Made by a program: the position numbers and the translations under genes. The notes under the pieces were generated by a model, which was not told the origin of the DNA, did no database searches, and was given only the letters and a program-made list of their open reading frames with translations. From Lactarius indigo (Eukaryota; Basidiomycota; Agaricomycetes; Russulales; Russulaceae), in NCBI GenBank assembly GCA_025766275.1, contig JAFKAC010000002.1, positions 3,038,001 to 3,102,000 on the forward strand: 64,000 bases of DNA, written 5' to 3'. Each line of letters starts with the position of its first letter. Within the stretch, counting starts at the first letter, position 1. Of this stretch, positions 10,870 to 23,203 are shown piece by piece.

Positions 10870-12990
10870 ACCAGGGTGAAAATGACAATGAAGGAGTGAT
10901 AGTGCTACCAGAGAGCATCTTTGTATGCACAATCACTCTGGACAAGCCACAGCAACCACACTGGAGACCAGAGATTCTACTGACAGAAATGACTCCAGAT
11001 CATCCCATTTACAAGCAGGACTAAGCTAAGTTGAAGCCTTGGGTTGATGCTCATAGACTAAAAGGCATCGAAGGGATGTGGTACAAAGACAGATGCCAAG
11101 TGGTTACAGGCAGTGTTCACGACAAATGGACCATCATTGCCGCTCACCACGACTCCCCTGTTTACAGCCATCCGGGTATCAAACATACCCTTCAACTCAC
11201 AGAACAGCATTATTGGTGGCCACAAATGAAAAATGATGTCACAGATTACGTGAAAGGATGCACAGAGTGTCAATGACACAAAACCAATCTCCGCCCCATT
11301 TGAGTGCCTTTACAACCCATCTATCCCAAACTGGAAGCCCTACCATTTGAGACCATTTCAGTGGACTTCATCACCAAACTCCCTGTTTCCCACAGCTATG
11401 ATTCTATCCTGGCAGTAACAGATCATGATTGTACCAAAGCTGCCATTTTTATCCCTTGCAATGAAGAAATAACCGCCGAAGGGATGGCCGCCCTGTACGT
11501 CTCTCATGTCTTCCCTCAATTCAGACTCCCCTTGCACGTTATCAGTGATCGAGACCCTTGTTTTGCATCCAAGTTTATGCAAGAGATATGCAAAATCCTT
11601 GGCATCAGCCAAAATATCTCAACCACTTACCACCCCAGAACTGATGGCCAATCGGAACGAACAAATCAATGGCTGGAACAGTATCTCCGCTTCTGGGTAA
11701 ATGAACAACAGGACGACTGGGTCCATTATCTGCCTATGGTGGAATTCATGCATAACAATTGGCCTAATGAAACCATGCGGGAATCCCCCTTTTTCCTCTT
11801 ATCAGGGTTCAACCCTCACGCTGATTGGATCGATAGGCCTTCCCCTATTCCACAAGTATTGTTAAGGTTAGACCAATTCAAACAGGCATGACAGCGCGCC
11901 TTCTCCTGTATGTTCCAGGCGCAGAAATCATGGGTTAAACACAAAGATACGCCCAAGTTCAAACAAGGCAACCTCATGTGGCTTAAAGGACGCCACCTAT
12001 GCACACACCAGCCAACCGCAAAATTAGCTGCAAAACGACATGGACTGTTTAAGGTTATCCAGGTGATGTCCCCTGTCAACTATCGCCTCGAACTTCCCAC
12101 ACAGTGGAGCATCCATGATGTCTTCCACATAGATCTTCTCACACCTTATTGTGAAACACCCACACACAGACCAAACTATCAGCGCCCACCACCTGATTTG
12201 GTCAATAACGAAGAAGAATATGAAGTCGAGAAGATTCTAGACTCTCAGCAATTCAGCAGAAGACGTTGACTCCAATACCTTGTGAAATGGAAGGGCTTGT
12301 TGATAAGTGACCCTTGCGCACTTAGCGGCTCGTATGGACTGGACTTACAGATATGGACTGCTGTAGATTAATTAGGACCGCTTTAGATTAGATTTGATTT
12401 GATCTGTACAATCTAGGACTTCTATGACATCACTGTACAATGACATCATATGGACTACTCCGGACTCTTCATTGTACTCCTTCCTTTGTTCTCTTTCTAG
12501 CGTTATCTTTATTGTGATGTCACTATGATATCATCTTAGTCTGGACTCTCTTTGTTTTGTGCTCCTTGTTCTCCATTAGCACACTCCTTTGTCCCACATG
12601 TAGAACAACGTCCCTTGTATTGTGTGACCCTATGTTACTTCTCTTGTAGTAGTGTCACTCCTCTGTATAGTATAAGTAGTAGGCTTGTACGCTCCTGGTC
12701 CACATCAGTTCCTCACTGCTCTGTGTGCCAGACTACCATCTTGCTTCCACTGCTTGACTTCCTGTTTGCTGCTTCCAGCCACTCCTCATATCTCACCACA
12801 GAACACTTTGTCCCTCTGTGAGTATGTCCTCTTAGTGTGCTGTTCATCAGGGCTACCCTGACTCTGACAACCAATGGATAGATAAGGATGACATATTTGC
12901 CAATGAAGCCGTTCAGGAGTTCAAATGTTCCAACCCTGACAGAGAAACGCATATAAGGATGACCTCTCACCACGATGAGTCCCCATCATC
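10870..12990 (+). pseudogene. pol: Gypsy-B pol, integrase and chromodomain part
   Basis: The 3' half of a gypsy pol whose gag, protease, RT and RNase H are missing: gypsy A is inserted just after the RNase H region and nothing certain of B lies left of A. It begins YNQGENDNEGVIVLPE, then an integrase zinc finger (HHDSPVYSHPGIKHTLQL... CTECQ), the catalytic core (VDFITKLPVSHSYDSI, ISDRDPCFASKF, DGQSERTNQWLEQYL) and the chromodomain (EEYEVEKILDSQQFSRRR, TGA, LQYLVKWKG). A solo LTR at 12298-12849 splits the chromodomain, which resumes as GYPDSDNQWIDKDDIF. The in-frame stops seen (11274, 11301, 11889, 12267) are all TGA. It is clearly inactive. Confidence 0.88.
12298..12849 (+). repeat. Copia-1-type solo LTR in the Gypsy-B chromodomain
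   Basis: A 552-bp LTR (TGTTGATAAG to GTTCATCA) with the perfect duplication GGGCT at 12293-12297 and 12850-12854. It has only one copy of the GTGTGCCAG block, joined directly to ACTACC. In this it looks like a version of the complete Copia-1 LTR from which the GT...AG segment has been removed. Confidence 0.93.
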
Positions 12991-14175
12991 TCTTCACCCC
13001 ATGTCCTCTACTTGACGCAATGACCAGCTTGCACTCCTCTCCACTCTTGTCAACAACTCTTCCACCACCCTCGTTAACCCTGACTCCACCAACGACACCA
13101 CAACCACTGGAGCTGCAACCATCAACCATGTCACCATGCAGCATGAGGACGACAGGCCTATTACTGCTGAAGAACTGCACCAGACACTGCAATGATTCCC
13201 TATGCCCCTACAGGGAACTCTCAGTGATGATACAGCAGCAACTCAACCAACACCTCCACCAATGTACACCCTTACCAACCCCAACACCAGTGAGCCTGAA
13301 ACCTTCATCACAGAAGACGAGCTCTTTCAGCTTCAAGTAGCTGTCTTGCGCAGTGAAACTGCCGAACACCATGCAGAAATACAAACAAGAATGGAAGGAG
13401 ACAGTGGCACAGTGGCAGCAGGAGCAACTGCATATCACTGCCTACCATTGCAAGATGAGGCAGGAGAGGAAGGAATACTGGATGAAGTTGAGGATGAAGA
13501 TGAGCTTAGCGCCATTACCCCATCAGGCATGCATTCCTTGAACATGAATTCTATGCTGAAGATCCAACAGCCACTCCCTTCCTCATCAATGCATCAGGAA
13601 ACCCCCTGCACTGAGGAAGAGTCGCTGTGGCACAAGCGGCTCGTTATACACCAATGGGTGAGCAAGACCCAGCAACCTGAGTCGTCATCCCTGAAGGGTT
13701 CAGGATCAATTGAGGACCCAATTACATTCCATTCCCGATCAAGCTCCCCAACGGACTGACGATACAAGCATCCCATGTACAGGTTATCTGAGGAGGAGAC
13801 CCCTTTGTACTCGGACTAGTTCCAGGGTCGGGTTTCCTCTACGGAAAACCCCTCTACGCCACACCACACCTCCCGAAGAATAATTGGGCCTTTATCCCCC
13901 ACAAAGAGTATTTCATGCTTTGTGATCGTCACCCCACTGACCTATTACTGATGCACCTTGGGGATGTTACCCTCATCGAAGAGCTGTGTTGGTTTAGGCA
14001 GATGGCCTTTGCCGAAGACCAGCTGGAGAAGCAGATTAGGAAGTTACAGGAGGAGAAGTACATGGCGACAGAGGATAAAAAGGCTAGTCTCTATTGTCTC
14101 AAGAGGGCTAACATATTGGAACGGATGGAAGATGAAGCAGAGAAGATGAGACAAGAATCAAAAGCAGACAAGTGA
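12991..14175 (+). pseudogene. Gypsy-B Pol C-terminal extension / third ORF
   Basis: The chromodomain frame continues through SHHDESPSSLHPMSST, TGA, RNDQLALLSTLVNNSSTTL and TITAEELHQTL-like sequence, another TGA, and a Thr/Pro-rich stretch. After frame changes near 13450-13700 the conserved core follows: HYPIRHAFLEHEF, IPEGFRIN, NYIPFPIKLPNGLTIQASHV and LYGKPLYATPHLP. It ends in a coiled coil (13970-14175, EDQLEKQIRKLQEEKYMA). It is similar over its length to the gypsy-A extension. A polypurine tract (GAAAAGGGGGTGA) and the LTR follow directly. Confidence 0.7.
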
Positions 14176-14204
14176 GGTGGGCCTCACTCCTGAAAAGGGG
14201 GTGA

Positions 14205-14711
14205 TGTTACGGTATGGACTTATTACACATTTTGGATGACTTATGACCGGTTATGACTACAGTCCGATAGTAGTATTAGTCATGGACTCTTACATCGTAT
14301 CAGTCAGCATAGTAGTTTGCATGTGATTGTGACTCATGTATGACTCATTCCTAGGATAGCTGTACTAGGGTTCGAGCTAGTTACACTATTGGTTACCCAT
14401 CATTCTAGCGGCACTTTAAAGCCCGCACATATCTGTATAAGTAATTGTCTCGGAAGACCAAGGATCCCCATCTTGGTCTTCTTCAATCCACTCTCTTGAC
14501 TCGTCTCTTGTCTGCCTTAGTCTCAGACTAAGTGTACTTCTGCTTCTATCCACCAAGGGATAGTACTCTTTCATCTTAGCTGCAACATGTGCCTGTGAGC
14601 CCTTGTTCAGCTTGCATTGGGTTGACATGTGATCCCCATTCACCTGGTCTTCACTAAGTTGATTACGCCTATCTAGAGTCCAAGTTGGACTAACACCAGT
14701 GGAGCGTAACA
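14205..14711 (+). repeat. 3' LTR of Gypsy-B
   Basis: A 507-bp LTR (TGTTACGGTATG to GAGCGTAACA), close in length and sequence to the gypsy-C 5' LTR (61955-62460). TATAAGTA near 14436 is followed by the hairpin AAGACCAAGGAT/ATCTTGGTCTT (14454-14480). The right flank enters a CACTA transposase relic in mid-frame, so B was inserted there; the left duplicate is gone. Confidence 0.88.
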
Positions 14712-14714
14712 TGG

Positions 14715-15797
14715 GTGATGGACGTTCCTCATAACTGGGGTACTACTGTGTGTGGAAAACTCAGTGTGAATAATTGGAGGGTTATCTGCACCATTCACCT
14801 TCCCATCACCCTAATCAGACTTTGGGGCATGGATGATGCACCTGAATACTGGAAACACAAACTCCAGAACTTCATGGACTTAGTTTGAGCAATTCAGATT
14901 GCCAACTTACAATCAATTTCTAAGAAGGACATCAAGCTATACAAGTGTTACATTCAATGCTACCTTGCTGATTTTAAAACATTGTACAAAAGTGCAAAGG
15001 TGAAACCTGTACATCACATGGCCTTGCACTATGGTGACATCCTTCGGGGTTTCGGACCAGCACACACCCATGGAGCTGTATTTTATGAACGGTATATTCA
15101 TTCTATGCAGGGCGAGAACCACAACATGAAGCTTGGTTTGTTGTTGGTTTTTATGAGATAATTGTGCCTGGCCCTCATGTGATTCCAATCAGGTGAGCTG
15201 GAGTCAATGTTTATGCATAGCTCTGCAAGAGAGGCAAAGTTACAAGCATTGCTCTTCAATTGCAGTGAAGTGTGCAAACATATTGGTGAACTTGCAAGAA
15301 CATATGAAGCCTTCCTTACTGAAGATTCCTGTGGAACACATGTGGCCCATATGGTTGATACAGCATGTCTAACACAGCAACCAGATTTTGCATTCGACAA
15401 GATGTGTTTGTGTGATGTGACTCTTCCAGATGCCATACTTCATCTGTTGGTACCTTTCTTAAACAAAAAGCATAGGACTACCATATATTCTACTGATGGT
15501 GTTCATGGAATATTGGTATCGCCTAGAGCAAAGCTCCTAGGCAAGTTTTCCCTCCGAGGAGTTCAGTATTCAACCACCACCTGTTGAATGCACAATGGTC
15601 ATGTCTTTTTCAGACCCCCCAAGCTGGACCAATCTGAATGGTTGGCTTGTCCACAGCCAGGCCAAATCACACATGTTTTTCTACATCCCCAATTTAATAT
15701 CTCTAGTACTCAAGAAGATGAACAACTTTGCTATCCTTCCATTTACCTCTGCATTCAACCTTGTTATGGACTGGACTTGTTTTTGACTTTACCTTAA
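14715..15797 (+). pseudogene. CACTA (EnSpm/Tnp2-type) transposase-associated protein, C-terminal relic
   Basis: Two exons joined by a GT-AG intron at 15136-15192 (57 nt). Exon 1 contains NWRVICTIHLPITLIRLWG, DIKLYKCYIQCYLADFKTLY, then KPVHHMALHYGDILRGFGP and FYERYIHSMQG. Exon 2 begins GELESMFMHSSAREAKLQAL and continues past a TGA at 15585 to 15797, including GVQYSTTTC and FFRPPKLDQSEWL. The 'KPVHH-AL-Y-D-L--FGP-H' pattern and the ELE-MFMH block are typical of the C-terminal region of Tnp2-type transposases in Agaricomycetes. It is interrupted upstream by gypsy B and has stops at about 14887 and 15585. No CACTA terminal repeats were found. Confidence 0.7.
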
Positions 15798-17406
15798 TTT
15801 CTTACTTACACTTGCATTCACAGGAAAGTCTTTCCTTTCTTGGCTTTCCCTTTCTTGGACTTGCTGTGCACTAGGAGCCTTAAGATTCTCTCCTAGTGCA
15901 AAGTGAGACAATGAGACACTCATTGTCCTTATAAGTCTTTATTACTACTATACTTGGGCTAAATGCACCATTTTATGGCAGGTGTCTCACTTTTGTTAAA
16001 ACTGAGACATGTCTCACTTGCCTTTTATATCCTTGTTTCTTCTCACACTTACTGTGGATAGCTGTGCACACCTTCTTTTTCCCATGCCTGCTGCAGATTG
16101 CTGTACTTTCTTCTCACACTTGCTGCAGATTGCTGTGTTACTTCAAACACTTGCTGGGGATTGCACCATTTGTTTGTTCCACAAAAACAAACCTTTTTCT
16201 ATGTAAGTCATGGCCCTAAGTAGCTTGTATCCTTAGACTTGACTTCTTTACCATCACAGTATACATTGTTTTCCCATTCCCTTGGGGTAACTCTCTGCTG
16301 AACTGTCGAACCTCTTGAACCCCTGAACTCCACTCACATCTTGAGTATTGTGTCATACTCTGAGATCCTTGTTAACCACTTAAACCTTGCCACTGTCGGC
16401 TGAACCCTCACTCATTGACATAGAAAGACCAGACTTGCTCATGCTGAGCTGAACATTCCTACTGTAACATTATAAACCTTATGTGCATCTTCAATTGGAA
16501 CTAAGTGACATCAACAAATCATATCAGAGATTTGGCTTTGCTGGAGGGTTTTTGTCTGCACAAGAGCTAGGGCCACCAATCATCATCAACCAATCCAGCA
16601 TCATCTCCCATGTGGCAGTAACACCGCTAGAAACAAGGGGGTGCAAAGCTCTCCATGTCCTTCCCATGGACAGGATTAGTGTCTCTTTCATAACTTGATA
16701 AGAAAGGAGAGAAACACTGACAGTTCAAGACTGTCAATAACTAGCTCATGCAGATGTTGACTACATGTGGCAAAGATGATGAGGTAGATAGCACCGGCAT
16801 CTGAGAGGTGCTATGGGACACTGATGGATTTGGGTCCACCAAAGGTGAACACTGTTTCTTCTTATTTTTGTGTGCACATTTTGAATACTGTATGCCTTGT
16901 GTATATGTCTTGTGTATTTGTGGTTTGCCTATAAGGCTGAGCACTGAAACCCGAGGTCTAGATTTGGTCATCAGTCACAGTTGTGGGGACTTGGAGGCCC
17001 ACTGCACATGTCAGGGTCAAGTCCCCCATGTTCATATTGATGTCGTTGCTGCACACAATCTAGAATTTATTGGTGCTTGATATGAGTGGCATGAATGGAT
17101 TTGGACAAACGTATATGTCCCTGCATTGTGGTGATCACCAGGGTGATCTGGGTGCCCATGACTGGTAATGTTGTGACCCACCATACACAGGTGTAAATAC
17201 ATGCATGGTGATGCCACCTCTGGGTGGAGTACACCATGTATGGTGTGTGGACATTAGCTCTTGGTCCCAAATCAGTCTCACTGTACCCACAAAACCCATC
17301 AATAGAAAAAACATCCAATACACTGATACCATTAACCATCCTTGATCACCAGAGAACACGTCTAAGATGTTGCGAGTGACCAGGCATGATGAAGCACAAA
17401 TGGGTG
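15798..17406 (+). other. Unassigned stretch
   Basis: No convincing gene. ORFs here are short and show no recognisable motif. At about 16033-16155 the phrases CTTCTCACACTT and GCTGCAGATTGCTGT recur two or three times, a short imperfect local repeat. It may be the downstream flank of the CACTA relic. Confidence 0.5.
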
Positions 17407-18021
17407 TGTTGATAAGCAACCTGTGTGCACTTAGTGGCTCGTATGGACTGGACTTGGAGCATGGACTGCTTTAGATTAGATTAATTGGACTTGTAGATTA
17501 CATAGATTTGATCTGTACAATCTAATGCTTATCATTGCGTCATGTATGACATCACTGTACAATGACATTGTGTAGACTACTCTGGACTCTTCATTGTACT
17601 TCATCCTTTGTTCTCCTTTCAGCGTTATCCTTATTGTGATGTCACTATGATATCATTCTTGTCTAGACTCTCTTTGTTCTGCACTCCTTGTTCTCCATTA
17701 GCACACTCCTTTGTCCCACATGTAGAACAATGTCCCTTGTATTCTATGACCCTATGTTACTTCTCTTGTACTAGTGTCACTCCCCTGTGTAGTATAAGTA
17801 GTAGGCTTGTACGCTCCTGGTCCACATCAGTTCCTCACTGTTGTGTGCCAGGTATGTTCCCTCTTCTCCAATGTATCATCAGTTCCTCACTGTTGTGTGC
17901 CAGACAATCTCTCTTGCTTCACTTGCTTGCACCCCTGTTGCTGCTTCTCAGACACCCTATTATATCTCACCACAGTACTCTTGTCCACTGTGAGTATGTC
18001 TTCCATGTGTGCTGTTCATCA
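17407..18021 (+). repeat. Copia-1-type solo LTR
   Basis: A 615-bp LTR (TGTTGATAAG to GTTCATCA). The flanks GGGTG (17402-17406) and GGGCG (18022-18026) are a duplication differing by one CpG transition. It contains two copies of the GTTGTGTGCCAG block with GTATGT after the first. Confidence 0.92.
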
Positions 18022-20173
18022 GGGCGCACAGGCTTCCATGGGGCAAGAGATGTCATACGTAGGTCTGTTGAGGTTGCGGCTGCGTCCGTGTTGAATAACT
18101 AAGCCTGCGCACAAGTGCTGCAAGGTTGGTAAAGGGAATGGTGAGCTACATGGAGCCCTGCTGGGTTGGGTGGTTGCAAGTGATTGGAAACAGTTGTGTA
18201 TGCTTCCACGTGATGCAAGACTTCACAGACATGGGTGCCTTGGTTGTAGACATGTCGTGCACAATTTTCTAAGGCCACACACAAGTGTAGTGAGGTCAGG
18301 AATATGAACAGTAAGCTATGGTCAATAGTCATTGACAATGGTCATGCACGCCTCCACAGTACACAAAACTTCACAGAGATAGCCTCCTCAGTCTTTGACA
18401 GGTTGTGCTACAGTTGGTAAGGCTGTGCGTGGGTGCAGAATGCTGGGGAAATTGTGGAACATGAGGGGGAAAGTTAAAAAAAGTCGAAATGCACAAAGAG
18501 CCCTAAGGGCACTAAGGACAGTCAGGATGAAAATGCAAATCATTCTAAATGTCCTAAGGACACTAAGTGCTGAGCATGCTATCGTAAGCAAAGGCTTGGG
18601 TGCATGTATCTTAGGGGTCCTGCGGTGGTGACCCCCCAGTGATGTGACTGCCCATCACCAGCACTGTCACCAGGCCCAGCTACTGACTGGATGTATACTC
18701 TATATATTACTGTACTTATTCAGACACTCAGCCACCCCCTTATCTGGTAGCCCCTGGACTACAAGTTACAAGCATGACCATGGATGGAGCTTCAGATCTG
18801 ACCTCACACCTCTGCTTCCCCACTTAAAGAACACCCCTCAATGCTATCAGTCACAACCCTTGTCACCCTTTAAAGCATATTTTGAGTGCGTTTCCTCCAC
18901 TCATCAAATTTCTTTACTCTGCCCTTTCACCACTGAATCCAAGACTGAATCTGTTTTCTCCTTGTATATAGGTCTGCCCCTGTGGGGTCCTTCATGTGCA
19001 CTGGCTCCTGACAGTCACGATTTCTCCATGTAGTATGTTTCTCCTGAATGAGCCATGTGCAGAATGGTGTGGAACATTGGTAGTGCTGGCCAATGTCACA
19101 AGAATATGAGAGTTGAACTTTTCTCTAACTGTTGTTTTCAAGCTTCAAAAGGCGGTGCATCAGTGCTTCGGCTGCCACCACGTGACGACCATACGTACTT
19201 TTACACCCCATTCCTCAGACTCGCTGACTTGCCATTGATATTTGTTACAAATCTCATATATGTTTGTGCCTACTCCCATTCTTGACTCTTTGTTCATTAC
19301 TCACCACCTATGGACCCAGACAAAATGCTTGTAGGTACCTTGCCACCTCTCCATGCTAAAAATAAGCAGGTCATCTTTGTGTGTTCTTGAATTCCTCCAT
19401 GTGGGTGTTCTACCATTTCTCTCTTCTTATGTTGGCACTCTAAATCTCGACTTTGACCTCTCTTCCTTCCTTTCTCTCATTTACACTTCCCCTTGGGTTG
19501 ACATTCTTCATAATTCTGCAACATAACTAACTTGAGATCCTCCTACTTTTTGGTGCTCACTTCGTTTCAAAGTGTCTGTGCACAAATCCCTTTCAAGGTA
19601 AATGGTGCCACAATCATGATAAGGGTGGAACAGGAACATACAGAGGCTGTCAGCCTTGTGTCACGTCACAGCAAAAGTTCAACTTTTTCTCCCTCACCCT
19701 CCTCACTTATCCTCCCTGACCCAAGCTGCCACTGGCACACAGATCCACCTTCTGACCATAATGGGTTCTTGACCCCTGCTGATCTCCCCCATATCTGGCA
19801 GGGACCTGTTTGCTTGCTCCAACATTGCCCTATCGTTGCTCTGGTCTGCACTTACAAACTGCCCTCTCTTAGCACACTCTTCAACTTGTTCATTTATTGA
19901 GGGTAATTTTCTACTTTCACCCAGGTTTTTATGCCTGTAATTACCTATCACCTATCACCTACTCACCTATATTAACCAGAAATGTTTGCCTTTGGAGCAA
20001 GCAGAGAATGAACACTACTTACTGTGGTGTGCCCTTGTGTCTTTTGTTGGCAGGGCCCAAAAATTCAAACGCTTGCTGGTGCTTGGCATCTGCTGGCTCA
20101 TGTGCTTCTGGACAATTCCCCCAAGTCACCAAAGTTGTGCTCCACCATCTACATTGTAAGGATACCTTGGGCT
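18022..20173 (+). other. Unassigned stretch
   Basis: No gene could be supported. The longest frame (18644-19033, 129 codons) has no recognisable domain and no supporting splice structure. Short repeated phrases (CTAAGGACA/CTAAGGGCA) occur at 18501-18570. The flanks are two independent LTR insertions. Confidence 0.5.
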
Positions 20174-21301
20174 TGATGAACAGCACACATAGAGATGATA
20201 CTCACAGTGACAAGGGAGACTGTGGTGAGATATCAAAGGTGGCTGGAAGCAGAGGTGAACAGGGTGAGTTGTGATGAACAGCATAGCTAGAGAATCATAC
20301 TCACAGTGAGACAAAGAGTACTGTGGTGAGATATGAAAGCACAGGGAAGCAGTTGACAGAGATATCTTGCAGGCAAAGCAAAGTGTCTGGCACACAGCAG
20401 TGAGGGAACTGATGTGGACCAGGAGCATACAAGCACTACTACTTATACTATACAGGAGGGTGACACAACTACAAGGTAGGTAACAGAGTGTCACAGAATA
20501 CAAGGGACGCATTGTTCTACAACAGGACAAAGGAGTGTGTGTAAAGGGAACAAGGCATGCAAGAACAAGGAAAGTCCAGACAAGGGTGATATCATAGTGA
20601 CATCATAATAAAGATAAGAACTAAAGGAGAACAAAGGACAGAGTATAATGAAGTGTCTGGAGTGTTCTACATGATGTCATAGTACATGATGTCATACATG
20701 ACACAAAGATCAGCGCTAGATTGTACAGATCAAATGTAAGTAATCTACAAGTCCAATTAATCTAATCTAAAGCAGTCCATGCTGCAAGTCCGGTCCGTGC
20801 AAGCCGCTAAGTGCGCAAGGGTCACTTATCAACAAGTTGCAAGTGAAGCAAGGAAGTCTGGCACACAGAGCAGTGAGGAACTGATGTGGACCAGGAGTGT
20901 ACAAGCCTACTACTTATACTATACAGAGGAGTGACACTAGTACAAGAGAAGTAACATAGGGTCATAGAGTACAAGGGATGTTGTTCTACATGTGGGACAA
21001 AGGAGTGTGCTAATGGAGAACAAGGGGCGCAGAACAAAGAGAGTCCAGAAGTAAATGACATCATAATGATATCATGATAGAGATAGAACAAAGGAAAGTA
21101 CAAAGGCGTTGAGTACAATGCTGAGCCCGGATCTATGATATCATAAGGTACAGTGATGTCATACATGACGCAATGATAAGTGCTAGATTGTACAGATCAA
21201 ATGCAAGTAATCTACAAGTCCAATTAATCTAATCTAAAGCAGTCCATGCTACAAGTCCGGTCTGTATGAGCTGCTAAGTGCATGTGGGTCTCTTATCAAC
21301 A
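20174..21301 (-). repeat. Copia-1-type solo LTR, outer member of a nest
   Basis: Minus-oriented LTR (TGATGAACAGC to CTTATCAACA), about 560 bp once the inner LTR is removed. It is flanked by GGGCT at 20169-20173 and 21302-21306. It was split 98 bp from its end by the LTR at 20272-20834. It has a single GTGTGCCAG block. Confidence 0.92.
20272..20834 (-). repeat. Copia-1-type solo LTR, nested
   Basis: A 563-bp minus-oriented LTR within another LTR, flanked by AGTTG at 20267-20271 and 20835-20839. It has a single GTGTGCCAG block and no intron-like insert. Confidence 0.93.
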
Positions 21302-22573
21302 GGGCTCTGGGCCTGAAATCATCTATTTTTGCTAGTTTTGGCCATATTCGGTTAATCAAATCCTTCAGCCACTGCAGCCACCCAATTTCAAGTCAACTTG
21401 TCACCGTTCACATATTTCGCTCTCCACCCCCTCTGGCCTCATTCTTGTCATTTCCTTGTTCCCCTCCTCATACCCTAACACCCAGTCATAATTCAAGTCT
21501 TGCTGCATTGTCTTTGTCTCTATTCTCGTCGTCTCCTGTCTCACTCATCATCCTTCCTGGCCACCTCCTCCCATGTCACCACTGCCCTGTCTGACCCCAG
21601 ACACCAGTAGAATGCCACCAGACAACATGCCTCAGACGCCTCGCCTGAGCCCTCCTTTCATCCTGCCATCTGCCTCTGCATTGATTGCAGACATTTTCTT
21701 TCAAGTTGTCAAACATTTTCCCATCACTCCACTAACCTATGTCTCTGCCCTTTGTCTCTTGCCAATCCACCTGGTTAGTTCTACTAGCCCCTCAAAAGAC
21801 GCCATTGAAGATTGTGCAAACCTCTATGCTGCCTCTGGAGTCAGAGAAGGATTCCCATTGTTGTGCGTCATAGCACCCTGGTCTTCTTTTTGTCTATTGT
21901 CTCCTATGATCACTTCCTTTTACTTAGATTCAGGAGGGTGCTCTCCTCATGGTCACACCCATATTAGTGTGTCAGCAACTGCCCGAGTCGAGCCAAGCCA
22001 CAGCTACCCTGCACAAGCCAGTCCAGTCAGCTTACTGCACCAAGTGGAGCCATCTACACTGGCTTCACTGAGCCACACAGAGCCTAGCCAGTCAAACACC
22101 AGCTTTCTCTAACTCAGTCCTGGCTCCAGCTCAAAGCCAGCTGAATTTGAGGGATGAGATAGTTCAATAATTTGAGTTATTTGACAATAAATTCACTGGG
22201 TACACCAAACTACAACAAAAACAAATGTGCTACATGAGCCCCACACCTGAAAAGCCCTGAAACACAGCCTTATTTCCTGAGCATCTTTGAGGGAGTGGCC
22301 CGAGTGGAAGGGCAAAGCAAGCACCAAGTTGAAGAGTGAAGGCTGAATGATGCAACCATAATTAAGGTAGAAGACATCAGGAACTAGCATGGTTACATAA
22401 GGCTCTAACCCTAGGGTTCTGATTACATAATCATGCCATTTTCACGGAATCACCCACTGTGTTCTTTTTGATCTGCCAGTGTATGTTTTTGGATGCATAG
22501 ACTTATGTTGATCCTGTATGGCAAGTTCTTGAGCCTGTTTGAATATATTGCAAAAGTGATTAAGTGCTGATAG
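21302..22573 (+). other. Unassigned stretch
   Basis: A 179-codon frame at 21573-22112 (plus) is Ser/Pro/Leu-rich with no recognisable domain and I do not call it a gene. The rest has no long frames. The right end is the target site of the complete Copia-1 (GATAG at 22569-22573). Confidence 0.5.
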
Positions 22574-23203
22574 TGTTGATAAGTGACCCTTGCGCACTTA
22601 GCGGCTCGTACGGACCGGACTTGCAGCATGGACTGCTTTAGATTAGATATACAGGACTTGTAGATTAGATACTATTTGATCTGTACAATCTGGACTTATC
22701 ATTGCGTCACATATGACATCACTGTACTTCTAATGACATCATACATCCGGACTCTGCGTTGTATAACGTCTTTGTACTTTCCTTTGTTCTTTACTTGGTA
22801 TTATCCTTATTATGATGTCAGTATGATATCATCTAGTTCTGGACTCTTCTTGTTCTCCTTTCCCTTGTTCTCAAAGCGTCCACTCTTTTGTCCCTTTGTA
22901 GAACAATAGCACCTTTGTATTCTGTGACTAGCGTTACCTACCTTGTACTACTGTCACCCTCTGTAGGAGTATAAGTAGAGTACCATGTACGCTCCTGGTC
23001 CACATCAGTTCTCACTGCTTGTGTGCCAGGTAAGCTCCCTTCCCTCTAAATGTAACAACATCAGTTCTCACTGCTTGTGTGCCAGACTACCATCTAGCTT
23101 CCACTGCTTGACTTCCTGTTTGCTGCTTCCAGCCACCTCTCATATCTCACCACAGAACACTTTGTCCCTCTGTGAGTATGTCCTCCATGTGTGCTGTTCA
23201 TCA
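22574..23203 (+). repeat. 5' LTR of Copia-1
   Basis: Runs TGTTGATAAG to GTTCATCA. TATAAGTA lies at 22970-22977, so transcription should begin around 23000-23010. The CACATCAGTTCTCACTGC...GTGTGCCAG block occurs twice; the 56-nt segment 23030-23085 starts GTAAGC and ends CCAG, with the features of a fungal intron. Confidence 0.97.

Noticed and set aside
18644..19033. Plus-strand 129-codon ORF
   Set aside because: No recognisable domain and no neighbouring exons; left as unassigned.
21573..22112. Plus-strand 179-codon ORF
   Set aside because: Ser/Pro/Leu composition without motifs, splice sites or homology I can recognise; could be chance.
22574..23203. ORFs of 77 and 119 codons in the Copia-1 LTR as genes
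   Set aside because: The same frames occur in the other LTR copies; they are LTR sequence, not independent genes.
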